From assembly GCA_022843465.1 (NCBI GenBank), contig JALHNO010000001.1, positions 316,124 through 380,123 on the forward strand: 64,000 nt of DNA, written 5' to 3'. Shown here piece by piece: positions 1-8,900 of the stretch. The stretch comes from Pseudomonadota bacterium (GTDB lineage: Bacteria > Pseudomonadota > Gammaproteobacteria > Xanthomonadales > Ahniellaceae). The notes below the pieces were generated by a model. It was given only the letters and a program-made list of their open reading frames with translations. It was not told the origin of the DNA and did no database searches. The position numbers were made by a program, and so were the translations under genes. Each line of letters opens with the position of its first letter. The first letter of the stretch is position 1.

Positions 1-211
1 AGGGGCCCCGTTGAAGAGCGCGCGCTTCCTGCGCGCAGAAGCCAAAGCCAAAGCCAAAGCCAAAGCCAAAGCCAAAGCCAAAGCCAAAGCCAAAGCCAAA
101 GCCAAAGCCAAAGCCAAAGCCAAAGCCAAAGCCAAAGCCATGATCCCGGCTGCCTCGCTCTGCTCCTGAGCTTCTGCGCGCCGGGAGCGCGCTTCTTTTC
201 CCAGGGGCCCC
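1..211. repeat. Hexanucleotide array inside an imperfect inverted repeat
   Basis: Positions 41-139 are about 16.5 perfect copies of GCCAAA. The array is flanked by two arms (about 2-43 and 169-211) that are imperfect inverted copies of each other: both carry GGGGCCCC at the outer end and GCGCGCAGAAGC at the inner end, so the whole block could fold as a large hairpin. One forward frame is open from the window edge through the array (alternating Ala-Lys) to a stop just after it, so a lysine/alanine-rich protein tail cannot be excluded. No start codon or ribosome site is visible inside the window. Confidence 0.85.
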
Positions 212-418
212 TCAGCGCCGGTGATCGGTGGTCGCGATCAGCACGCAGTGTGGCCGCATGGATGCGGCCAGTCGGCGATCGCACAGGGCGAGCGCATGGA
301 TGCCCGAGGTAGAGCAACGCAGGAGCAGTTGCCGAATGCCGGGCCGGGCGCCGTCCACCAGGGACGGTTTGCGAAGCGCCGTTCGGAACGAAACCAGCGT
401 GGGGTGGCCTTCTTTTGG

Positions 419-515
419 GTTACCTTTTCTTGGCCACGCAAGAAAAGGTAACTCGCTCGCGTAAGCGAGTGAAAGCTCTTTGGCATCGCAGAGCGATGAC
501 GCATGCGAAGCATGC
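419..515. repeat. String of four adjacent hairpins
   Basis: Four inverted repeats follow one another. GTTACCTTTTCTTG (419-432) pairs perfectly with 439-452 across a 6-nt loop. ACTCGCT (451-457) pairs with 464-470. CATCGC (484-489) pairs with 493-498. GCATGC (501-506) pairs with 510-515 across GAA. The first element resembles an intergenic repeat I know from Xanthomonadales genomes; that family assignment is from memory. Confidence 0.75.
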
Positions 516-654
516 TGGCTCTGGATCTTCGTGATGAGTTCGACGAGTTCGACGAGTTCGAACAGTACCGATCTTCCGCCAATTGATGCGCTTCGGCCTG
601 CGGCCTCAGCACATCCTACGGTTCAATCGTAGAGCAGACGGCATCGCAACGTCG

Positions 655-850
655 CCCTCATCCCCGGCCCTTCTCCCGCAGGCGGGAGAAGGGAGCAAAG
701 CGGCCCTCATCCCCGGCCCTTCTCCCGCAGGCAGGAGAAGGGAGCAAAGCGGCCCTCATCCCCGACCCTTCTCCCGCAGGCGGGAGAAGCGGGCAAAGCG
801 GCCCTCATCACGGGCCCTTCTCGCGCAGGCGGGAGTAGGGAGCAAGGCCG
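655..850. repeat. Four 49-bp tandem repeats, each a hairpin
   Basis: The segment CCCTCAT recurs at 655, 704, 753 and 802, a strict 49-bp period. Each unit contains CCCTTCTCCCGC, a 3-nt loop and CGGGAGAAGGG, a stem of about 11 bp. The fourth copy has diverged most. The units are hairpin repeats, not CRISPR: there are no unique spacers. Confidence 0.88.
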
Positions 851-937
851 AGACTTCCTTGCCCCTGTACTTTGGTACGGTGTGAATAAGTCGTGGGGTT
901 GGGGACACTTGCCGGAGTCTTATCTGAGCAAGCCTGC

Positions 938-2335
938 ATGTCCCTGTTGATCGTTCTTGCCGCGCTCAGTTTCCTGATGATCGTGGCCTACCGTGGCTAC
1001 AGCGTGATCCTGTTCGCGCCGGTCGCCGCGCTCGGTGCTGTGCTGCTGGTCGATCCGTCCCTGGTCGCGCCGATGTTCACCGGCCTGTTCATGGACAAGA
1101 TGGTCGGGTTTCTGAAGCTGTATTTTCCGGTGTTTCTGCTTGGGGCGGTGTTCGGCAAACTGATCGAGATCTCGGGCTTCTCGAAGTCGATTGTTGCTGC
1201 GACGGTGCGCGTGGTCGGCGCCAGCCGGGCCATGCTGGCGATTGTCCTGGTCTGTTCGGTACTGACCTATGGTGGCGTCTCGCTGTTCGTGGTGGTGTTC
1301 GCGGTGTATCCGTTCGCGGCCGAGATGTTCCGTCAGAGCGGGATTCCCAAGCGGCTGATACCGGGCACGATCGCGCTCGGCGCCTTCACCTTCACCATGG
1401 ACGCCTTGCCGGGTACGCCGCAGATCCAGAACATCATCCCGACCGCATTCTTCGGCACCAATACCTGGGCCGCGCCCTGGCTGGGTACGATCGGCGCCAT
1501 TTTCATTCTTGCGCTGGGCATGAGTTACCTGGAATGGCGCCGCCGCGCCGCGCTCAGGGCCGGCGAGGGCTATGGCGACAATCTGCTCAACGAGCCCGCC
1601 GAATTCAGCGGCGGCGGCCTCGCCAATCCGCTGATCGCGATCCTGCCGCTGGTGCTGGTCGGTGTGGCCAACAAGGTATTCACCCTGCTGATACCGCGCC
1701 ACTACGGCAGCAGTCACGAGTTCATTCCGAGTGTGGTCGGTACGCCCGCGCCGGTGGTCCAGGAAGTGAGCAAGATTGCCGCAATCTGGGCGGTCGAAGG
1801 CGCCTTGCTGGTCGGCATCGCCAGCGTCCTGTTGTTGGCCTGGAAACCGGTACTCAAGAGTTTTGCAGAGGGGACACGCAGCGCAATCAGCGGCGCCATG
1901 CTGGCCGCAATGAACACCGCGTCCGAGTACGGCTTCGGCGCCGTGATCGCGGCGCTGCCCGGATTTCTGGTAGTCGCCGAAGCGCTGTCGGCAATTCCCG
2001 ATCCGCTGGTCAATGAGGCGATCACCGTCACCGCGCTGGCGGGTATTACCGGCTCGGCGTCGGGCGGCATGAGCATCGCGCTCGCCGCGATGTCGGAGAC
2101 CTTCATCAGCAATGCCCAGGCGGCGAGCATTCCGATGGAGGTGCTGCACCGGGTAGCGGCCATGGCATCGGGCGGCATGGACACCCTGCCACACAATGGC
2201 GCCGTCATCACTTTGCTGGCGGTGACCGGGCTGACCCATCGTCAGGCCTACAAGGACATTTTCGCGATCACCCTGATCAAGACCCTGGCGGTGTTCGTCG
2301 TCATCGCGACGTTCTACCTGACCGGTTGGGTGTAG
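938..2335 (+). CDS. GntP family permease (gluconate/3-hydroxybutyrate type)
   Basis: A 465-residue inner-membrane protein made almost wholly of hydrophobic segments, about 12 to 13 helices, with a polar loop near residues 200-220. Length and organisation fit the GntP family of proton-coupled carboxylate transporters, which includes gluconate permeases and proteins annotated as D-beta-hydroxybutyrate permeases. The start at 938 is preferred because the protein then opens directly with a membrane helix; a GTG/ATG further upstream would add a poorly fitting leader. Downstream lie a TonB-dependent receptor and a PHA depolymerase, so 3-hydroxybutyrate is a plausible substrate. That substrate is inference from context; gluconate or another hydroxy acid is possible. 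Confidence 0.85.
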   Translation: MSLLIVLAALSFLMIVAYRGYSVILFAPVAALGAVLLVDPSLVAPMFTGLFMDKMVGFLKLYFPVFLLGAVFGKLIEISGFSKSIVAATVRVVGASRAMLAIVLVCSVLTYGGVSLFVVVFAVYPFAAEMFRQSGIPKRLIPGTIALGAFTFTMDALPGTPQIQNIIPTAFFGTNTWAAPWLGTIGAIFILALGMSYLEWRRRAALRAGEGYGDNLLNEPAEFSGGGLANPLIAILPLVLVGVANKVFTLLIPRHYGSSHEFIPSVVGTPAPVVQEVSKIAAIWAVEGALLVGIASVLLLAWKPVLKSFAEGTRSAISGAMLAAMNTASEYGFGAVIAALPGFLVVAEALSAIPDPLVNEAITVTALAGITGSASGGMSIALAAMSETFISNAQAASIPMEVLHRVAAMASGGMDTLPHNGAVITLLAVTGLTHRQAYKDIFAITLIKTLAVFVVIATFYLTGWV

Positions 2336-2445
2336 TCGGAAACCTTTCATCACCTTGCCGCGGTCCCGATTGGACCAAGGTACAAGTGCCCGAGCCGGGC
2401 CCAAAAGTTAAAGTCCCGTTGCACCTTCACCTGAGGATACCGATC

Positions 2446-4671
2446 ATGCGCCACGCCCGTTTGCCCCTGACCCTGGCCATCAGTTCGGCCCTGCTGCTGT
2501 TTGCTTCGTTGAATGCGAGCGCGCAGGATGCTGCCGCGGATGCCGAGGCCGACAAGAAGAAGGAAGCCAGTCAGAGTGAGCCCAGCCAGCTCGGCGCGAT
2601 CACGGTATCCGCCCGCAAGCGCGAAGAGACCCTGCAGGAAGTGCCGGTCGCTGTGACCGCATTCAATGAATACGCGCTCGAGAACCTCAATGTGCGCGAT
2701 CTCTCCGACATCGATGCCCAGGTGCCCAACCTGACCATCTACGCGGCCCGCGGTTCCAGTTCGACGGTGACCGCTTATATCCGTGGCGTCGGCCAGTCCG
2801 ATCCGCTCTGGGGCGTCGATCCCGGTGTCGGTGTCTATATCGATGACGTCTACATCGCCCGCCCGCAGGGTGCGCTGCTCGATGTTGTCGATGTCGATCG
2901 CATCGAGGTGCTGCGCGGCCCCCAGGGCACGCTCTATGGCAAGAACACCATCGGCGGCGCGATCAAGTACCTGACCAAGCCGCTGAGCAATGAATTCGGT
3001 GCCACCGCCCAGGTCACCTTCGGCAGCTATACGCAGGCCGATGTGAAGGGCAGCGTCAATGTGCCGCTCGGCAGCGACGCCGTGATCGCGCGCTTCAGCG
3101 CCGCTTCGCTGAGCCGCGATGGCTATGGCGACAACCGCTTTACCCAGCAGCAGGTCAGCGACAAGGAAATCCTGGTCGCCCGCGGCACGCTCGGGTTCTA
3201 TCCATCGGAAGACCTCAACTTCGTGATCTCGGCCGATTGGCTCGACGACCAGTCCGGTGTTCGCGGCGCCCAGCGTCTGAATCCGTTCAATGCCTTCGAT
3301 CCGGCGCGCACGCCGCCACTGGATGATCGCTACGACATTCTCAGCGGCATGCCCAATGTCAACGACACCCAGATGAGCGGCGCCGCCTTCACTGCCAACT
3401 GGACCGTCAATGACAGCTGGTGGTTCAAGTCGGTCACCGCCTATCGCGAATCCGATACCGATACCTATATCGACTTCGACACACTGCCCAACAAGATCGT
3501 CGATGTGCGTGCGCTCTACGCCGATGAGCAGCTGTCGCAGGAGTTCCAGCTCAACTACCAGGGCGATCGGCTCTACGGCGTGTTCGGCCTGTATCTGTTC
3601 GATGGTGAAGCCGGCGGTACGGTGTTCAACAACTTCCGCAATCTCAGTTTCGGCACTACCAATGGCGTGGTCTATACCAAGTCGGCAGCGGTCTACGGTG
3701 AAGGCACCTGGAGCTTCAGTGACAGTCTCAGTCTGACCGCCGGACTGCGCTTCACCGATGAATCGAAAGAGGCTGACGTTCTCAATCAGGCCTATGCCAA
3801 CGCCAACTTCACCACGCCGATCTTCACCTCGTCCGATTTCCGCGACAAGGTCAACTTCAGCAATGTGTCGCCCAAGCTCTCGCTCGACTACACCCTGGAC
3901 GATGGCACCCTGCTGTACGGACTGGTCAGTCGTGGCTTCAAGAGCGGCGGCTTCAATATCCGTGCCAATGTCGCGGCGGTGCCGGACTCGGCCAATCCGT
4001 TTGATGATGAGGTCGTCACCAGCTATGAGGTCGGCGTCAAGACCGCGTTGATGGATCAGACCCTGTTCCTCAATGCGGCCGCGTTCTACAACGACTACGA
4101 GGACATCCAGCTGTCGGTGTTCAGCGCCTATGATTCCAACGGCGACGGCACCAATGATGCATTCTTCGGTGACTTCACCAATGCCGGTGCCGCAACCGTG
4201 ACCGGTCTGGAGACCGAGTTCCAGTGGATGCCGAACGAGCGCTGGAGTGTCCAGGGAAATCTCGCCACGCTCGATGCCTCGTACGACGAGTTCATCACCC
4301 GCGGCGTCGACGTCTCCGATGCGCAGAAATTCACCAATGCGCCCAAGCTGTCCGGCGCCCTCTCGGTGCAGTACAACATGGATGCCCTCGGCGGCACGCT
4401 GTCGGCACGGCTGGGCATGAGCTACCAGGACAAGGTCTATCCGACCACCGACCTCAGCGAAGATATCGCGCAGAAGGACTATGCGGTCTACAACGCCGGC
4501 GTGATCTGGCGCAGCCCGGACAGCCCGTGGACGGTCTCCCTGCAGGGCAGCAACCTGTTCGACAAGGACTACCGCACCACCGGCTACAACATCCCGGTGC
4601 TCGGCATCGTGACCGGTTTCTACGGTGCGCCGCGGACCTTCTCGCTCGGCGTCGGCTACCGCTGGGATTGA
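2446..4671 (+). CDS. TonB-dependent outer-membrane receptor
   Basis: A 741-residue receptor. It has a signal peptide (roughly residues 1-26, cleavage after ASA), an acidic linker, a TonB-box-like stretch around ITVSARKRE near residue 50, then a plug domain with the typical IEVLRGPQGTLYG and IGGAI signatures (about residues 160-175) and a 22-strand barrel that ends in an aromatic-rich last strand (GVGYRWD). The ATG at 2446 is chosen because GAGGA sits 8 nt upstream and the signal peptide follows at once. Imports an unknown ligand through the outer membrane using TonB energy. Its position between a GntP permease and a PHA depolymerase suggests hydroxyalkanoate oligomers, which is inference. Confidence 0.93.
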   Translation: MRHARLPLTLAISSALLLFASLNASAQDAAADAEADKKKEASQSEPSQLGAITVSARKREETLQEVPVAVTAFNEYALENLNVRDLSDIDAQVPNLTIYAARGSSSTVTAYIRGVGQSDPLWGVDPGVGVYIDDVYIARPQGALLDVVDVDRIEVLRGPQGTLYGKNTIGGAIKYLTKPLSNEFGATAQVTFGSYTQADVKGSVNVPLGSDAVIARFSAASLSRDGYGDNRFTQQQVSDKEILVARGTLGFYPSEDLNFVISADWLDDQSGVRGAQRLNPFNAFDPARTPPLDDRYDILSGMPNVNDTQMSGAAFTANWTVNDSWWFKSVTAYRESDTDTYIDFDTLPNKIVDVRALYADEQLSQEFQLNYQGDRLYGVFGLYLFDGEAGGTVFNNFRNLSFGTTNGVVYTKSAAVYGEGTWSFSDSLSLTAGLRFTDESKEADVLNQAYANANFTTPIFTSSDFRDKVNFSNVSPKLSLDYTLDDGTLLYGLVSRGFKSGGFNIRANVAAVPDSANPFDDEVVTSYEVGVKTALMDQTLFLNAAAFYNDYEDIQLSVFSAYDSNGDGTNDAFFGDFTNAGAATVTGLETEFQWMPNERWSVQGNLATLDASYDEFITRGVDVSDAQKFTNAPKLSGALSVQYNMDALGGTLSARLGMSYQDKVYPTTDLSEDIAQKDYAVYNAGVIWRSPDSPWTVSLQGSNLFDKDYRTTGYNIPVLGIVTGFYGAPRTFSLGVGYRWD

Positions 4672-4681
4672 TTGCACAACG

Positions 4682-4722
4682 GCTGCGCCGCGACTCCCGC
4701 CGGGGCGGGGTCGCGGCGCAGC
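4682..4722 (+). terminator. GC-rich hairpin after the receptor gene
   Basis: GCTGCGCCGCGAC (4682-4694) pairs perfectly with 4710-4722, 13 bp plus possible inner pairs. There is no T-tract, so it may act as an attenuator or mRNA-stabilising hairpin rather than a true intrinsic terminator. Confidence 0.5.
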
Positions 4723-4747
4723 GCCCTGTTGAGGCAGATACCCCGCC

Positions 4748-5812
4748 ATGGACGCGATACCGGCAATGAACACAGCGCACTGCGGCGGCCAGGCGATGTC
4801 GGGCGGGTGCGCGAACTTGGCCGGCGTATCGGCAATGCTGATCTGTCTGGGCTTGTCGGCATGTTCCGAACCCGGACCTGGCTTGCCGGCACTGCGCATC
4901 GATCCTGAGCGGGTCAGCGTCTCGGGCATTTCCTCGGGCGCCTACATGGCGCATCAGGTCCATCTCGCATTCTCTACGCGCATTGCGGGCGCCGGTCTGA
5001 TTGCCGGCGGCCCCTATGCCTGCGCAGGCGGTGATCTGTCACGCGCGCTGGAGCAGTGCATGCAGACCCGCGACAGCGGTCCTGAGGTCACGGCACTCTC
5101 GGATATTGCGCGGACGCGGGCCGCCGCTGGCAGTCTGGATCCGCTCTCGGGACTTGCCGGAGATCGTGTATGGATCTTTCACGGCGATGCCGATTACACG
5201 GTTGCCGCGGGCGTTACTGCGACGGTTGCGCCGCTGTATGCCGCGCTCTCGGACTCCGTGCAGGTGGAACAGGTATCCCGGGCCGGTGTCGCGCATGTTT
5301 TTCCAACCGACGCTGCCGGCGGCGACTGCGACCAGACCGCGGCGCCCTTTGTCGGCAACTGTGGTTTCGATGCGGCCGGTGCGATCTTTACCGCCGTGGT
5401 CGGTGCCGCTGGCGCTCCGGCGGCGGCGCACGAGGGCACGCTGACCGCCTTCGACCAGAATCTGGTGATGGTCGACGGCAGCGACAGCACCCTGGCGGAT
5501 CAGGGCTATCTCTATGTCCCCCGGCGGTGTCGCGACCAGGTGTGCGGACTGCACATCGTGTTCCATGGTTGCCAGCAGTCGGCGGAATCCATCGGCACCG
5601 AATTCATCGACAGCAGCGGCTACCCGCGCTGGGCAGATCTCGCCGACATCGTGCTGGTCTATCCGCAGACGCGATCCAGTCTGATGCCGCTCAACCCGAA
5701 GGCCTGCTGGGACTGGTGGGGCTACACCGGTGCCGACTACGACACCCGGACGGGTGCCCAGATCGCCTGGGTCGGCCGTCTGCTGGACCACTTCGGTGTG
5801 CGCGGGCCCTGA
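4748..5812 (+). CDS. Extracellular PHA/PHB depolymerase, type 2 catalytic domain
   Basis: A 354-residue alpha/beta-hydrolase that should cleave ester bonds of short-chain polyhydroxyalkanoates outside the inner membrane. The lipase box GISSG (catalytic Ser62) lies near the N-terminus, while the oxyanion-hole motif FHGC (His273) lies near the C-terminus. That inverted order defines the type 2 depolymerase domain. The late NPKACWDWWGYTGADY block is also typical. The N-terminus ends in LSAC, a lipobox, so the protein is probably a lipoprotein. Alternative in-frame ATGs at 4766 and 4796 would shorten the n-region; 4796 gives the most compact signal peptide. It follows the receptor gene by 76 bp and may share its transcript. 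Confidence 0.85.
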   Translation: MDAIPAMNTAHCGGQAMSGGCANLAGVSAMLICLGLSACSEPGPGLPALRIDPERVSVSGISSGAYMAHQVHLAFSTRIAGAGLIAGGPYACAGGDLSRALEQCMQTRDSGPEVTALSDIARTRAAAGSLDPLSGLAGDRVWIFHGDADYTVAAGVTATVAPLYAALSDSVQVEQVSRAGVAHVFPTDAAGGDCDQTAAPFVGNCGFDAAGAIFTAVVGAAGAPAAAHEGTLTAFDQNLVMVDGSDSTLADQGYLYVPRRCRDQVCGLHIVFHGCQQSAESIGTEFIDSSGYPRWADLADIVLVYPQTRSSLMPLNPKACWDWWGYTGADYDTRTGAQIAWVGRLLDHFGVRGP

Positions 5813-5929
5813 ACGGACCGCTGACCGGCTGGGCCCATTGCGCCGGGCCTGGCGACCGCGTGTGGCGGGGATTCTTGCGGGCGGCTGGCCTTGCCCCGGT
5901 CGACCCCGCCCAGCGATTACACTCGTCGC

Positions 5930-8900
5930 ATGATTTCAACCGCAGCGGTATTGCTCGCGGGCCTGCTCTGGGTCGCGGTGCTGTTTGGTGTTGCCGTATA
6001 CGGGGAGCGCCGAGCCGACCGCATGGCCGCAAACTGGGCGCCGATCTATGCGCTGTCGCTGGCGGTGTACTGCACATCGTGGACCTTCTACGGCACGGTC
6101 ACCCAGGCGGCGCGCTGGCAGACCTGGCTGCCGCCGACCTTTATCGGCACCATCCTGCTGTTCGTTTTCGGCGGAGGTTTCCTGGCCCGGCTGGCGGCCT
6201 TGGCGCGCAGCGAAAACAGCGCCTCGCTGGCGGATCTGATTGCGGCGCGCTTCGGCAAGCATCGTGGCCTGGCCTCGGTCATCACCGGCGTCGCCGTGTT
6301 CGGCATGGTGCCCTATGTGGCACTTCAACTGAAGGCCGTGGCGATGAGCTATGCCCTGCTGACGGGTGGTGGCGTTGGTGCGCCGCCGGCCTGGCAGGAC
6401 GCGGCATTCTGGGTGGCCGTCACGATGGTGGCATTCGCCCTGCTGTTCGGCACCCGTCGCGCCTCGGCGACCGAACACAACCGCGGATTGATCCTGGCGA
6501 TCGCATTTGAATCCCTGTTCAAGCTGGCCGCCCTGCTCGCCGTCGGCTGGTTTGCGCTGAGTGGCACCGCTGTCGTGGCCGACAACGCGCCGGTGATGCC
6601 GGTGACGCAACTCATTGGTCGACCCGATGGCGGCTTCGTCGCCCTGGTGGCGCTCGGCGCGCTGGCGATGTTCACCCTGCCGCATCAATTTCATGTCGGC
6701 ACGGTGGAACTGCGAGAACCGGGGCATCTGCGCACTGCGCGCTGGATGTTTCCGCTCTATCTGCTGCTGATGGCGCTGCCGATTCTGCCCCTGGCCCTGA
6801 TCGGCCGCGCCACACTCGGGGCTGAATTTCCGTCCGACCTCTATACCCTCGGGCTGCCGCTGACCGCCGAGCAGCCGATGCTGGCCCTGGTGACTTTTCT
6901 GGGCGGCCTGAGCGCGGCCACCGGCATGGTGATCCTGGCGGCGATCACCCTGTCGATCATGATTGCCAATCACTGGATCGCGCCGCGCGCACTGAAGGCA
7001 GCGACCCAGTCCGGCGACACCGATCTGCGCCCGGTGGTGCTGGGTCATCGCCGGCTTGGCATCGTGCTGGTGATCGGCATGGCCTACGGCTACAGCCGGG
7101 CGATGGGCGCCAGCGATGCCCTGGCCGATATCGGCGCGCTTTCGTTCTCCGCACTCGCCCAGCTGGCGCCGGCATTGATTGCGGCGGTGTACTGGCCGCA
7201 GCTCGGCGCCCGAGCCGTGCTCAGCGGCATCCTCTGCGGAGCGATGATCTGGATCTGGCTGCTGCTGGTGCCAGTCGCCATGCAGGCGGGGGTCGTGCCC
7301 GATCTGCGGCAGTGGGGCGCGCCGGCATGGCTGACGCCGCAGCAGTTTCTTGGATTGGGCGCCTGGGACCCGCTGGCCCGTGGCGTTTTCGTCAGTCTGC
7401 TGGCCAATGCCCTGACGATCCTGTTCGCGGCCCGCGCCTGGCAACCGCAGGTGCGCGTCAGTCATGCTGGCATCAGCGTCGGCGTACTCGGAGATCTGGC
7501 GCGACGCTTTGTGCCAGCGCGCCAGTTGGTCCATCTCTTCAGCCTGCATGATCGCGCCGACCTGGCACCACCCGCCCTGGTGGAAGCCTGCGAGCGTGAA
7601 CTCGCCGCCGTCGTCGGTGCCGCCAGCGCGCGCCTGCTGGTCGACGCGGCGCGTGGCGGCAACAGTGCTCCGCTGGAGACGGTTGCCACCCTGGTCGGCG
7701 AGGCCTCGCAGGCGCTGCGCTTCAATCAGCAGCTGCTGGAGGCTGCCCTGCAGAACATGAGTCAGGGCATCAGCGTGGTCGACAAGGATCTGCGACTGGT
7801 CGCCTGGAACGATCGCTATGTCACGATGTTCGGCTATCCCGAATCACTGCTGCGGGTTGGTCTGCCGATCGAGGAACTGGTCCGCTTCAATGCCGAGCGC
7901 GGATTGCTCGGGCCTGGCGACCTTGAACAGCTGGTCCGGCGGCGCATCCAGCATATGCGCCAGGGTACGCCCTATGTTTCCGAGCGTCACCTTCCCGATG
8001 GCAGCGCGGTCGAGATCCGCGGCAATCCGATGCCCGGTGGCGGATTCGTTGCGACCTTTACCGATGTGACTGCCTTCCGTGCCGCCGAGCTCGATCTCAA
8101 GCGCATCAATGAGACGCTCGAACAGCGGGTCGACGAACGCACCCACGAATCGGAAGCCGCGCGCGCCGAGGCCGAACGCGCGAACCTGGCCAAGAGCCGC
8201 TTCCTCGCCGCCGTCAGCCACGATCTGTTGCAGCCGGTGCATGCCGCGCATCTGTTTGCGCACGCCCTGTCGGAACAGTTACGGCATCCGCAGTATCAGG
8301 CCGCGGTGCACAACATCGAAGGCGCGCTTACCTCGGCGGAAGGGCTGCTGGGCGGCCTGCTCGATATTTCGCGGCTGGACGCCGGCGGCATGACGCCCGA
8401 CATCAAGGACTTCTGCATCCACGATCTGCTGCACAGTCTGGCCAGCGAATATTCCGTCCTGGCCGGAGAGCGCGGCCTGTTGCTCAGGGCCGTGCCCAGC
8501 CGGGCCTGGGTGCGCAGCGATCCGCAACTGCTGCGTCGGGTTCTGCAGAACTTTCTGGCCAATGCCGTGCGCTATACCGAGGACGGCAGCATCCTGCTCG
8601 GCTGCCGCCGCAGCAGACAGGATCATTCTCAGCATCTGCACATCGAAGTCTGGGACACCGGGCCAGGAATCGCAGAAGCACATCGTGCGCTGATCTTCGA
8701 AGAGTTTCGCCGGCTGGATCGCGGCGGCCAGGGCCTCGGTCTGGGACTGGCCATTGCCGAGCGCATCGCGCGACTTCTTGGACATCGCCTGGTGCTGCGC
8801 AGCGTACCCGGACGCGGCAGCATGTTCTCGATACAGATTCCGCTGGTGAGCCCGGTGATTGCGCCTGCGGTCGCGGTCGAGCCACTGGCTCGGCTGGATC

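Larger units (their letters stand above)
212..937. other. Gene-free, repeat-rich intergenic region
   Basis: No convincing gene lies here; the short open frames on both strands lack ribosome sites, overlap each other and resemble no family I know. The interval holds a run of hairpins (419-515), three copies of the 9-mer GAGTTCGAC (about 537-560) and four 49-bp tandem repeats (655-850). It ends at the GntP-type permease gene. Confidence 0.7.

Noticed and set aside
655..850. CRISPR array
   Set aside because: The 49-bp units are contiguous with no unique spacers and no cas genes are near.
221..885. Short open frames in the left repeat region
   Set aside because: They mutually overlap, follow the hairpins and tandem repeats and lack ribosome sites. 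Better explained as repeat sequence.
920..2404. Long open frame on the minus strand across the GntP gene
   Set aside because: It is a shadow of codon bias in the opposite gene: His/Arg/Gln-rich translation, no family resemblance, no ribosome site.
2350..4929. An 859-residue minus-strand open frame across the TonB receptor
   Set aside because: Same shadow effect in GC-rich coding sequence; the plus strand encodes a clear receptor with signal peptide and plug motifs.
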